From SIG437 sp045576235 (GTDB taxonomy: Bacteria > Bacillota > Clostridia > UBA1381 > UBA9506): 64,000 nt of DNA. Shown piece after piece: positions 15,696 to 24,397 of this stretch. Where the stretch lies: contig JAZNGA010000029.1 in NCBI GenBank assembly GCA_045576235.1, positions 1 through 64,000 on the forward strand, read 5' to 3'. Every line of letters begins with the position of its first letter. Position 1 is the first letter of the stretch. Position numbers and translations under genes: made by a program. Below the pieces are notes generated by a model. That model saw nothing but the letters and a program-made list of their open reading frames with translations, did no database searches and was not told the origin of the DNA.

Positions 15696-17843
15696 CTATT
15701 GACCTTCCTTCCATAAACCCTGCATTATATAATATGATTCTTTCAGTCTTTCGTGAAATGTTACCTTGTTTCCCCAACCTTTTAACTTTAGTTTTTCAAG
15801 GCAAATTCTCTCGCTTTCCATTCCTGCCCCAATATACATTTCGCTTAAGTCTATAAACTTTATGCCGTAGTTTCCGTCATAATAGTCGTCGTGAATCTGC
15901 ATTTTTGACGGATCAGAAAAATTGAGCAGCTGCCACGGCAACCTTATTTCTATGTAATCGCCTGCCGATATAAAATCTGCAAGAGAATTAAATTCTTCAC
16001 TTTCAGGGTTGCTGTTGCCATATGAGAGTTTTCCTTTTTCAACGGGGATATGAATAGTTCTTTTAATCAAATCCTCGCTCAAAACCTTTTTCTCCACCAT
16101 GGAATTTACAGGCACAAATTTCGGGGAATTTTTTTTGGGAACACTTCCTTTTGTGTAGGTATCAAAACCATAAATCATTTGAGAATATGTCGAACGAAGT
16201 GCCTCATATCTTTCCTGAACGAGCAGTCTTGTGTTGTCAATGCCGTTTATGCAAAGCAGAAAGTCCGCCTCTCTGTCAAACTTTGCATCATATTCTACGC
16301 AGTAATTACTTCCTGTTTTCTGCGTGGTGTCAATGGGAATGTAAATAATATCATTTAAAAAATCAAGCTTTTCCTTTCTGACAAGGAAATATATAAACTT
16401 CTCATCATACTTTACCGAAAGCTCAATTGTGTCATTGATTAAAACATCGTCATCGTCCCACTCAGATATATCACCGTCAACATAGCAAACGGACTCACTC
16501 TCTCCCGGGTCAAAGGACAAAAGTCCAAAAAACTGCCCGTTCGACTGATAATCTGACCAATAAGGAGACCTTTCTTCATTGATGGCATAATATGTGCTTT
16601 CAGTGCGCTTTTCCAATTCATCCTGCCAGGAATACACACATCCGCCGTTTAAGCCTGCTGCTTTTATGTCCTCCCAGCAATCCAAAAGCGCTTCTCCCTG
16701 CTCTTTTTCAGAAACCTTACTGTATATGCCGTCTATGTCCTCAGCTTCATGTTCAACCCCTCGCCCTGACGGGATCCCGAATTCAGAAATAACAACAGGT
16801 TGACGATGATGAAAAGCAAGCATTGAAAAATATGTTCTGTAAGTATCAAGACTTCCATCCTCCTGATAGAAGATTTCTGCCTCACCAAAATCATCAACAT
16901 ACTTAAGCAGTTCTGTCTGAAACGGATAAACATGATAGGATACAAACTGACCTGAAATAAATTTATCCGTTGCAATTATGTTTTCTGTGTCGAAACAGGC
17001 ATATTTTTCATAGAGCCTTGCAACATCATCAGGATATGTAAAAGGGTCTGTTCCCGGTTGGTTTGAAAAGGCAACAAGTCTTTGCGTTTCAAACTTTTTC
17101 GTTTCGTATGAAATCATTTTGTCGCCCACGGTTGCAAGCATAATTTCAAAGGCAGAAGCTCCTTGCTTTGCATACAAACATTCACCGTGATATGAAAGTC
17201 CTGCTTCTTTATATTTTTCGTTGGTGTAAGCCACGGTAGAGACTTGCCAGTCTGCGCCGAGAATATATCCGATAACAAAATCTGACACATCCTTTTTAAA
17301 AGAACCGGAAGCAGAAGAAGCTCTTCTCCCAAGCTGAATTTTCTTTCTTCCGTGAATTACATCAACTGCAGTTTTTGCATTCTCTAAAAAGCTGTCCATA
17401 AACTCTTTATCAAAAGCCTCTCTGTGAGAGAACTGCAAATAATCATTTACGACTACGCCTTGCAAAAGATAAAGAGGATTTTTATTATTTTGATTATATT
17501 TATAGAATGCGTTATAAAACACATCCGACTGCACGCCATAAACCCTGATGGTGTTAGCACCCATTTCCTGAATTTTCTCAAACCAGCGAAGGTAGGTGTC
17601 TTCATCGGCAGCGTAATCAGAAGACCACTCTCCTGGAATAGCGGCTCCTAAATTCACGCCCTTTATTTCAAATTCTTTGAATTCATCTTCAGCCTTCAGC
17701 AAAATGCTTTTTCCGTCTGTCTTAACAAAACATTCCTGCCCATTTTCCCCAAATGGAACATACCATCCAAGGTGGTAATAAGCAATGTCAAACATCAAAA
17801 AAAGCATAATAATAACAGAAACAATTATGATATATTTTTTCAT
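15696..17843 (-). CDS. Exported glycosidase-like protein (TIM barrel + beta-sandwich)
   Basis: This 715-residue protein has an N-terminal signal anchor (residues about 4-27). A clan GH-A-like barrel follows: VNLGAAIPGEW, GANTIRVYGV, and the probable nucleophile Glu in PVVISEFGIPSG near residue 370. At the position where GH-A enzymes usually carry the acid/base Glu, the sequence reads GYILGADWQ, so that residue may be Asp or the protein may bind rather than cut glycan. The C-terminal ~270 residues resemble a CBM9/DOMON-type beta-sandwich (DGDISEWDDDDVLI). It probably processes or holds the polymer outside the membrane. Confidence 0.7.
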   Translation of the reverse strand: MKKYIIIVSVIIMLFLMFDIAYYHLGWYVPFGENGQECFVKTDGKSILLKAEDEFKEFEIKGVNLGAAIPGEWSSDYAADEDTYLRWFEKIQEMGANTIRVYGVQSDVFYNAFYKYNQNNKNPLYLLQGVVVNDYLQFSHREAFDKEFMDSFLENAKTAVDVIHGRKKIQLGRRASSASGSFKKDVSDFVIGYILGADWQVSTVAYTNEKYKEAGLSYHGECLYAKQGASAFEIMLATVGDKMISYETKKFETQRLVAFSNQPGTDPFTYPDDVARLYEKYACFDTENIIATDKFISGQFVSYHVYPFQTELLKYVDDFGEAEIFYQEDGSLDTYRTYFSMLAFHHRQPVVISEFGIPSGRGVEHEAEDIDGIYSKVSEKEQGEALLDCWEDIKAAGLNGGCVYSWQDELEKRTESTYYAINEERSPYWSDYQSNGQFFGLLSFDPGESESVCYVDGDISEWDDDDVLINDTIELSVKYDEKFIYFLVRKEKLDFLNDIIYIPIDTTQKTGSNYCVEYDAKFDREADFLLCINGIDNTRLLVQERYEALRSTYSQMIYGFDTYTKGSVPKKNSPKFVPVNSMVEKKVLSEDLIKRTIHIPVEKGKLSYGNSNPESEEFNSLADFISAGDYIEIRLPWQLLNFSDPSKMQIHDDYYDGNYGIKFIDLSEMYIGAGMESERICLEKLKLKGWGNKVTFHERLKESYYIMQGLWKEGQ

Positions 17844-17865
17844 CGCTTATTACCTCCTTATTTTT

Positions 17866-19339
17866 TTAATAATTGTAATTCTTGACTTTTGATTCGGCGC
17901 AATATTGTCTTAGCGAGTCAATGTTTTCATTCATCCATTCACAGCGGTTTTTGATATAGCCCTTCAACTGCGCCAGTGCTTCATCAAATGAGTGCAGGTT
18001 TCTGTCAAGAGGCAGCAGGCGGTCCCATTCAGGCAAAAACGAATGTCCCCATTTTTCAAAATTTCTGTCAATCGCAGGCCCCAGATATTCTATCACGCTG
18101 TCTATGTAGGAATTCATATATTCCTCATTTAAAAATTGTTTTTCTAATTCGTAATAGCGACTTATGACTTTTTCCACAAAATCTTCGTCTTTGAAAAGCA
18201 TATCATACCAGAGACCGTCCTGAGTGTGGAATTTTCTGTGTGATGTTTCGTTTTCCTGATAGTTGTCAAAGGCATTATTAAAGTCCCACACACACATATT
18301 AAGCTTTCCGTCAATGCCCTTATAGACATATGTGGATTTACTTCCTGCATCGTAGTTGCTTGTAAATTCGTTAATCAAAAAATAATCAACGAATGACTCT
18401 GCATCTATATAGTTTTCATAACCAAACTCTTTGCTGTCATAGTCGTAGGAATACAGTGCTTTTTCAAAGGCGGAAAAATCTTCACAAATTCTATCTGCAA
18501 GCCGTGGTGTTAAATTATCATTACCGGGATATGTAATATTGATTTTGTTTTCTGTCTTATATGTATAGCGGCTGAAGTTGTTAATGTTTTTAAGCTCCGT
18601 ATTGCTGCCTCGGTCAAGCCTCAAGAGATATCCCGAGAAGGAATTATCCTTTTTGTTTACGGAAAGCTCAAGCCTTGCGCCATTTTTTTCCTGCCGTTAT
18701 GGTTTCAGTTAAAAGATATAACCCCTGATACTCGCCGTTTATGACAAGCTCGCAAAAGCGCACATTGGGACTATATCCCATAATTTCACCTGCAAGATTG
18801 TAGCAAATGTAATTGCGGATAAGCGTTTTGTCAAGATATGGGCCGTGAAGCGCCCATTCGTGATGCACATCCATCCCCATAAGACTTTGAGGATTATTCA
18901 GTCCATCATAGGTTATCATTTTCAAAATATATCCCTTTTTCTCAAAATGCCTTGATGAGTTGCCGCGAACACGAATTCTGATATCGCTTGAAACTTTGGA
19001 TTCATCCTCTGTGTGATTATTTTTGCCGTTGTTATCAATAACCGAAACCTTTGACAAAATAGTTTCTTCTCCGGTTTCTGACATAGTGTGTGCAATGGTA
19101 TTGCCGCCGGGAGCATCCAAAATAGGCTCGCCGGGGATTGTCAGACCATTTGTGTCTATCTTAACAATTGGAAGATGTGTGCAAAATTTTCCGTCATAAT
19201 GACTACATTCTTCCTTTTCTTCCGCTTCAATATGCTGATGATAGCGCTTGCCGTTATCAGTCGGCATTATAAAGCTTATTGCCATCACCGCTATCAGCAC
19301 CAGAGCTGTAGCAGATAATCCGATTATTTTATATTTCAA
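17866..19339 (-). pseudogene. CotH family atypical kinase, split by a frameshift in an A7 run
   Basis: Two frames encode one CotH-type protein of ~490 residues. The first half begins at TTG 19339, which has AAGGAGG eight bases upstream. It holds a signal anchor (IIGLSATALVLIAVMAISFI) and the CotH hallmarks IRIRVRGNSSRHFEKKGY and LMGMDVHHEWALHGPYLDKTLIRN. It breaks after LLTETITAGK at the run of seven A (18683-18689). Skipping one A joins it to NGARLELSVNKKDN and to the catalytic-type CVWDFNNAFDNY segment in the second half. CotH proteins phosphorylate spore-coat proteins in Bacillus. Here the neighbours suggest a role with a surface polymer. The lesion may be real, a slippage site, or a sequencing error. 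Confidence 0.85.
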
Positions 19340-19372
19340 CCCCGGCACCTCCTTAAACCTTCGTTAAAACAA

Positions 19373-20053
19373 TCAGTTTGAAACCTCATCATTTTGCATC
19401 ACAGTATTAACATACTGAATGTTTCCTATTTTATAAATTTCATCGCAAATACCTATATTGTTTTTTCTCTCGGCTTGTGATAAAAGCTTTGCAGTAATTT
19501 CATAAATAAATTCAATAGAGTCTGTGCTGGAGTTTTTCACTCTGAGCACAGCCTTTGCTCCGAAAAACTTAAACATCACGCCTTGTATCTGAGATTCTTT
19601 TGTGCGGTCTCCCCTGATAATAACGAGCATACGGTTATTGTTCTTGATTGCACCCAAAATGAGAAAAAGAATAAACACAAAAGCGCTGCCAATGCCTGCA
19701 ACGACAAAGTCTCCCACACCGCAGCAAATTCCCACAATAATTGTCCAGAATATGTAAACAGTGTCTCTTGAATCTTTAATTGCCGTTCTGAAACGAACAA
19801 TAGAGAGAGCACCGACCATACCTAAAGACAGAGCCACATTGTTTCCGATAACCGTCATAACCATTGATGTAAGGACGGTTAAAACAACGAGTGAAACATT
19901 AAATTTTTTGCTGTAAATTGTTCCGCGATGGGAAATCATGTAGGACACAAAAATCAAAAATCCCAAAATTCCCGAAACTAAAATGTTTGCCGCAATCTGC
20001 TCCCAGGAGAGTGTTGATTGTTCCTTGATTAAATTAAAAATCTGACTTCTCAT
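19373..20053 (-). CDS. DUF4956 membrane protein
   Basis: This ~226-residue protein has four predicted membrane segments in the first 130 residues, including the family core LGMVGALSIVRFRTAIKD. A cytosolic ~90-residue alpha/beta tail follows (MLVIIRGDRTKESQIQGVMFKFF). DUF4956 proteins are regularly encoded beside VTC-domain proteins and CotH. ATG 20053 has AAAGGAG nine bases upstream and is preferred to TTG 20059. It starts 18 bp after the VTC gene. Its biochemical role is not established; it may be the membrane partner of the VTC enzyme. Confidence 0.85.
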   Translation of the reverse strand: MRSQIFNLIKEQSTLSWEQIAANILVSGILGFLIFVSYMISHRGTIYSKKFNVSLVVLTVLTSMVMTVIGNNVALSLGMVGALSIVRFRTAIKDSRDTVYIFWTIIVGICCGVGDFVVAGIGSAFVFILFLILGAIKNNNRMLVIIRGDRTKESQIQGVMFKFFGAKAVLRVKNSSTDSIEFIYEITAKLLSQAERKNNIGICDEIYKIGNIQYVNTVMQNDEVSN

Positions 20054-20071
20054 TTTCAAAAACTCCTTTTA

Positions 20072-20764
20072 TCATATTTCATCATAACTTTGTTTTCTTG
20101 CTAAGGCATATTTGCTGACCGACAGCTCGCTTTTGTTCACGCTGTTTATAAATTGCCTGATATAGTCAAGCAGAAATCCGTTAAACTTCACCTCAAGCAC
20201 AACATTGAACTTATCGAGCACGGGATACATCACAAGATTTTCCGAAAACAAATCAAAATTTGTTTCCGTTGCAATAATATTATTGTCAAAAGTAATCCTG
20301 ATTTTGTTTTCTTTTGCAATATACGCCTTTCTGTTATACTGCACGATTGTCTTCGGGCGATAGCACTTATAATGCATAAGTCCGTAACATTCTCTGGCAA
20401 AGTCTTCTTCATATTTCAAAAGCACATCATATTTTCCTGCTATTAGTGCCTCGGCGTCCGCCTTTGTCAAACGAAGCGAGCGTTTCTTCTGATTTACCCC
20501 TTGCTTTTGCTTCATTTCAAGCATTGCAAAATCACTTTTCGGGTCATAAATTCTAAGCCGTATTTTTCGTCTTGTTTCTAATCCGTCGAGCTTTTCAAAG
20601 AAATCGTCATCATAAATCGTGTCAAAATAAAGCGACCTTATGATATAGCCGTCTGTTCCGTTGTGCTCATCCTGAAGCATGAGCATATCAAGATAATGGG
20701 ATTTAGTGCGAAACTCATCAATGTTTATTAAAAATTTCTTTTCTTCTCTTGTCACAACATTCAT
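20072..20764 (-). CDS. VTC / polyphosphate polymerase-domain protein
   Basis: This ~230-residue protein has the triphosphate-tunnel fold of the VTC domain. The strands line the tunnel with alternating charged residues: REEKKFLI, IRSLYFDT, RRKIRLRIY, MLEMKQKQ, VQYNRKAYI, IRITFDNNI, VVLEVKFNG, and the final SKYALAR. Eukaryotic VTC4 makes polyphosphate from ATP with this fold; bacterial VTC proteins next to DUF4956 and CotH are poorly understood. ATG 20764 has AGAGGTG upstream, while the frame from 20797 reads through a terminator. It is the first gene controlled by the riboswitch. Confidence 0.88.
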   Translation of the reverse strand: MNVVTREEKKFLINIDEFRTKSHYLDMLMLQDEHNGTDGYIIRSLYFDTIYDDDFFEKLDGLETRRKIRLRIYDPKSDFAMLEMKQKQGVNQKKRSLRLTKADAEALIAGKYDVLLKYEEDFARECYGLMHYKCYRPKTIVQYNRKAYIAKENKIRITFDNNIIATETNFDLFSENLVMYPVLDKFNVVLEVKFNGFLLDYIRQFINSVNKSELSVSKYALARKQSYDEI

Positions 20765-20790
20765 AAAAATCACCTCTTGCAAAAAGAAAA

Positions 20791-20834
20791 GCTGCAATAA
20801 CAGAAAGTCAAAAAAAGACCTTTATCATTGCAGC
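20791..20834 (-). terminator. Riboswitch-associated intrinsic terminator
   Basis: GCTGCAAT...ATTGCAGC with an inner AAAG/GTC...GAC/TTT stem forms a long hairpin on the minus strand, followed by TTTTCTTTTT and then the VTC RBS. Its 5' arm overlaps the 3' end of the aptamer, giving mutually exclusive structures. Confidence 0.85.
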
Positions 20835-20925
20835 TGGACTGGCATAGTATAAAACTTTGTTTTTAACCTTAGCCTCTTTGCTTTGCGTCACCGGCTTTCG
20901 CCGATTTTGCCAAATATTCAACTCA
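20831..20925 (-). promoter_or_regulatory. c-di-GMP riboswitch, GEMM-I class
   Basis: The minus-strand leader shows the conserved GEMM-I elements in order: TTGGCAAA; a 6-bp stem closed by a GAAA tetraloop (ATCGGC-GAAA-GCCGGT); the invariant GACGCAAAGC; GGCTAAGG; a second arm; and TATGCCAGTCCAGC near the 3' end. It sits between a consensus promoter and an intrinsic terminator, upstream of the VTC-to-EAL operon, whose ends encode c-di-GMP enzymes. Because the terminator's 5' arm overlaps the aptamer's 3' end, ligand binding probably allows read-through (ON switch); the direction is inference. Confidence 0.87.
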
Positions 20926-20929
20926 CATT

Positions 20930-20958
20930 ATTCTACCACAATGATTCACTTTTGTCAA
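20930..20958 (-). promoter_or_regulatory. Sigma-A promoter of the riboswitch-led operon
   Basis: TTGACA (20953-20958) begins right after the stop codon of the GGDEF gene. TAGAAT (20930-20935) follows after 17 bp. The predicted start near 20923 places the aptamer at the very 5' end of the transcript. Confidence 0.85.
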
Positions 20959-23259
20959 TTAATCTTTTGCAAAAACCCAAAGCGTGTTATTTGCTGATGC
21001 GTCCTTGTCGTCAAGCTTATAAATGCTTAATATCACAACCTCACCGCTCATCTTTTTATATGTAATCTTTGGTGTTTTACCTTCTATTAACTGCGATTTG
21101 ATTGCATCATAGTTTAAAAAGCTCGTCACTGCTCTGTGAAAATCGGGACTGACTGTTTCGTAAATATATTTTTTTAAAAGTGCAGAAAAATGCTCTTCGT
21201 CTTCTTCATAACCAAGATATGCCGGCATAAGAATACGATGCGCCTTATCTGAGTCAAGACTAACGCGGTATATGCCATTATAGTGTTCCTTGAGCACCGA
21301 AAGCATTGCATCAATTTCAAGTATTCCTGTTTTAATCTGAACATAGCCTTTATCCTCAGATTTTGAAATGCTTTGCTGCTCTTTGTTCTGATAATACTGA
21401 GCCTTCGCCTCATACATTCTGATTTCTGCTTCTCTCACCATTTCTTCCGTGTTGTTGTTTTGTGTTCTGTAAGACAAGCCGATTGCAATGTGGTAATTCA
21501 TCGGTGCAAGCTGCGAGATAACCTGTTCTATGCAATTTTTAACCATTTCCTGCTCAATGTTTTGTGTAAACACCAAAAATTCGTCACCGCCCATTCGGTA
21601 AACCTTGTGACCGTAGAACACTTCCTTCAATGTGTTAGCAATATATAAAAGCATTTCATCGCCTGCGGCATGACCATATTTGTTGTTTCTCAAATGAAGC
21701 TCATTGACATCAATAAAAATGCACGAAAAGTTTTCCGGTCTTTCTTTGTCAAAGGCAAGCAAATCTCTCTTATAAACAACGCGATTTAAAACACCTGTAA
21801 GTGAATCTGTAGTTGCCGCAAGTTCTGTTTTAGTAAGATGGTTTTTGTTGTAAAGAGCTATAGAAAAGCACGCCGAAACCTTTTCAGCAAGCATTCTCAC
21901 ACGCTTCCCGTGTTTTGAATTGATAGCGGCTAAAATAGTGATATGATTGGCTTTATTTATGGTTGCCGAAAAAGAAATCTCTCTGATTTGGTGTTCTTTC
22001 AAAAAGTGATAGAAAGACGGATTTGTTTTGACAAGATGCGCATTCGGTTTAATGCACAAAATGTTGACTGCATTGCCGTTGATTTTATGAAATGCAGCGG
22101 CATATCGAAACAATTCTGCGCTCAAATGCTGTCTTTCTTTTTCCGAAAGCATAACTTCTGCATATTCAGGAGTGATGTAATGATAAAACTCCCCGTCTGT
22201 ATCAAAAAATATGGCAGACCTTGAATCTGCAAACTTGCAAACCTCAATCAAAGCATCCTGAATGTTGTTTTGATCGTCTGTTGTTTCTAAAAGTTCTTTT
22301 CTGACATCAGACGCACACTCAGTTACGGCATTTATCCTTCTCTCATTTGTCATTATAATCAAAATGTAGAAGAACATAATAAAAATCATAATAAAGAAGT
22401 CAAAAAGAAGGATTTTTAATATGGTGTGTGTTTCTTTAAACACCTGCGACTCATATCTTGCAAGCATAATTCCCCAGTTAAAATCTTCAAGCGTGGAATA
22501 GTGAACATATAAATCCTCACCCGTAATGATTGACTTAAATGAGCTATATCCCTTGTCCGTTGTCACCAGGTCTTCATAAGAACATCCGTCATTATATTTG
22601 CGGTTTTTAAGCCACGATAACTCGCTTGGTTTTTTGTTGATGGTGTCTATGACAAATTTTCCGCTTTCTTTATCATATACGAAAAGCTGGGCATCAAGCT
22701 CTTTTGCCATGCTGCTATACTTATTATTGATTGTTTCAATCCTGATGATTCCATACATAATGCCGACAGTTTCACCATTGACCTTAATCGGAACACTACT
22801 GCGAACCACTTGTTCATCGGGGATTGAATAGCTGATAGTTCTGCCTGTAATATGTTCTCCCAAAAGAGCCTGCTCTTCAAATGATAATTTGTCACTTACA
22901 TTAATGGTGCCATCCTTTGTGATAAAGGTTCCGTCAGGGTTTAAAATGCCAATTCTTGAAAATAAGCCGATAGGCTCAAAGGAGTCAAACATACGGCTGT
23001 AGCTTTCTCCGTCAGCATATAGCTCTGCCGCAAAGTTTGCCATGGTCACAAGGTTTTCGCGGTCAGACTTTAATTGCAGAGTTAAATCGTCCTTAATCTG
23101 TTTCGTCTGCACATGAAGCTCCTCATATGCCTCGTTTTCTGCAACGATATAAAAATAACTGACCATAGCCAAAAAGACAACACAAAGCAAAGCTGCACTG
23201 ACAACCGTATATAAAATATTGTTCCTTCTGTTCCTTTTCTTTCCATATTTTACTGCCAT
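20959..23259 (-). CDS. Membrane sensor diguanylate cyclase (extracytoplasmic sensor, GGDEF, C-terminal domain)
   Basis: This 766-residue protein has a membrane segment at ~16-38, an extracytoplasmic sensor of ~250 residues with Cache-like features (GILNPDGTFITKDGTI, IMYGIIRIETINNKY), and a second membrane segment near 285-305. A linker/GAF-like region, an active-type GGDEF domain (LTGVLNRVVYKRDL; YRMGGDEFLVF at about residue 556) and a ~120-residue C-terminal domain follow. No RxxD inhibitory site precedes GGDEF, so product inhibition of the usual kind is not expected. It should make c-di-GMP in response to an external signal. It lies directly upstream of the riboswitch promoter. Confidence 0.85.
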   Translation of the reverse strand: MAVKYGKKRNRRNNILYTVVSAALLCVVFLAMVSYFYIVAENEAYEELHVQTKQIKDDLTLQLKSDRENLVTMANFAAELYADGESYSRMFDSFEPIGLFSRIGILNPDGTFITKDGTINVSDKLSFEEQALLGEHITGRTISYSIPDEQVVRSSVPIKVNGETVGIMYGIIRIETINNKYSSMAKELDAQLFVYDKESGKFVIDTINKKPSELSWLKNRKYNDGCSYEDLVTTDKGYSSFKSIITGEDLYVHYSTLEDFNWGIMLARYESQVFKETHTILKILLFDFFIMIFIMFFYILIIMTNERRINAVTECASDVRKELLETTDDQNNIQDALIEVCKFADSRSAIFFDTDGEFYHYITPEYAEVMLSEKERQHLSAELFRYAAAFHKINGNAVNILCIKPNAHLVKTNPSFYHFLKEHQIREISFSATINKANHITILAAINSKHGKRVRMLAEKVSACFSIALYNKNHLTKTELAATTDSLTGVLNRVVYKRDLLAFDKERPENFSCIFIDVNELHLRNNKYGHAAGDEMLLYIANTLKEVFYGHKVYRMGGDEFLVFTQNIEQEMVKNCIEQVISQLAPMNYHIAIGLSYRTQNNNTEEMVREAEIRMYEAKAQYYQNKEQQSISKSEDKGYVQIKTGILEIDAMLSVLKEHYNGIYRVSLDSDKAHRILMPAYLGYEEDEEHFSALLKKYIYETVSPDFHRAVTSFLNYDAIKSQLIEGKTPKITYKKMSGEVVILSIYKLDDKDASANNTLWVFAKD

Positions 23260-23311
23260 ATCTATTCCTTCTCACTCTATAATTAAAATATTCAGTTATA
23301 TCCACATTATA

Positions 23312-23339
23312 ATTATACCATATAAATACATTTTTTCAA
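23312..23339 (-). promoter_or_regulatory. Putative promoter of the GGDEF sensor gene
   Basis: TTGAAA (23334-23339) and TATAAT (23312-23317) lie 16 bp apart on the minus strand, about 45 bp upstream of the start codon. Confidence 0.6.
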
Positions 23340-23375
23340 TACCTACAATAATTTTTGGTGAGTATTTTCCGGCAT

Positions 23376-23470
23376 ATTTCCAAGCAAAAAGTGTTAAACT
23401 GAAATTTTGAGCACACAAAAAGGCTTTGAAAGGACTCACGCCCCTCAAAGCCTCGTTTCATCGTTTTTCA
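23376..23470. repeat. Dispersed intergenic repeat, copy 5, with terminator hairpin
   Basis: It contains GAGCACACAAAAAGGCTTTG followed by the hairpin 23421-23453. On the minus strand this sits just after the stop of the zinc-ribbon gene (23480), again the position of a terminator. The upstream part of the repeat is shortened compared with copies 2-4. Confidence 0.8.
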
Positions 23471-23479
23471 AAGGAAATA

Positions 23480-23812
23480 TCACACCGTTTTTCTTCTGCA
23501 CCATGACTTTTTTTCACATCTAGGGCATTTAAGGCATCTTGTCTGCAAGGTATGCACGCCCAAAATATATGCCTTGAAGGTCGGTTTAAAGGTGTGACCG
23601 CATTTTTTGCATTCGTAAACGCCTGTTTCATAGTCAACCTTTGCGGCAAAGAAAATTGCAACAATGACTAAAATTGTTGAAACTATTGTAAGCGTGCTTG
23701 CCAAAGCTTGACCTATAAGAGCTTCTTCTGCAAGAATTGCAGCTGCCAGAAGTAGAGCTATGCTCAAAAACACTCCCAAAGCAGATAATATTATCCTTCT
23801 TTTATTGTTCAT
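23480..23812 (-). CDS. Small membrane protein with zinc ribbon
   Basis: This ~110-residue protein starts at ATG 23812, which has GAGGTG seven bases upstream; a longer frame from 23851 has no RBS. Two membrane helices (residues about 6-30 and 35-58) are followed by a zinc ribbon, VYECKKCGHTFKPTF and LKCPRCEKKSWC, with two Cys-X2-Cys pairs. The C-terminal region is strongly conserved among Clostridial proteins known to me only as hypothetical. Function is unknown. Confidence 0.7.
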   Translation of the reverse strand: MNNKRRIILSALGVFLSIALLLAAAILAEEALIGQALASTLTIVSTILVIVAIFFAAKVDYETGVYECKKCGHTFKPTFKAYILGVHTLQTRCLKCPRCEKKSWCRRKTV

Positions 23813-23854
23813 TTTTTCACCTCGCTGCCGGCTAATCGCTTTATAAATCAAAAA

Positions 23855-24397
23855 TTAACCTTTCCACTCTTTTTTTAAAATGGCATATTGATATGTGGTT
23901 TCATATATAGGGTTTCCATCTGCATCGCAAGCGAAAGATATAAATTCCTTAAACAATCCCTCGCGGCGCATTCCGAGCTTTTCACAAACCTTCTGACTTG
24001 CAACATTATAGTCTTCTGTGTATGCATAAAGTCTTCGTGCATCTTTTGCTTCAAACAAAAAATCCACAAAAGCCTTCGCCGCCTCAAACCCATATCCTTT
24101 TCCATGATAGTCTTTGTTCAGCATCCAGCACAAGCTGAAGGTGTCATTATTATCATGGTGGTCTTTCTCCTCAGGATGAGCAAACATCTCACCTATAACC
24201 TTTCCTGTTTCTTTTAAGCAAACAGCAAAATATAAATCTTCCTTCATTCGCTTTAAAGCTTCTTTCTTTGCCTCATCAATCGAACCGATTTTCATGCAGG
24301 CAAAGCAATTTACCATTGGTTCTGACAAATATTCAAACAAATCCTGTGCATCACTTTCAAGGAAAGGTCGCAAGCATAATCTTTCTGTTTTAATCAT
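23855..24397 (-). CDS. GNAT family N-acetyltransferase (RimJ/RimL-like)
   Basis: This 180-residue protein opens MIKTERLCLRPFLESDAQDLFEYL, the usual RimJ/RimL-type start. The acetyl-CoA-binding region DYHGKGYGFEAAKAFVDFLF is near residues 98-118, followed by VCEKLGMRREGLFKEFI. It transfers an acetyl group from acetyl-CoA to an amine; whether the substrate is a ribosomal protein, a drug or another metabolite cannot be told. It lies about 40 bp upstream of the zinc-ribbon gene on the same strand. Length and motifs are normal. Confidence 0.88.
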   Translation of the reverse strand: MIKTERLCLRPFLESDAQDLFEYLSEPMVNCFACMKIGSIDEAKKEALKRMKEDLYFAVCLKETGKVIGEMFAHPEEKDHHDNNDTFSLCWMLNKDYHGKGYGFEAAKAFVDFLFEAKDARRLYAYTEDYNVASQKVCEKLGMRREGLFKEFISFACDADGNPIYETTYQYAILKKEWKG

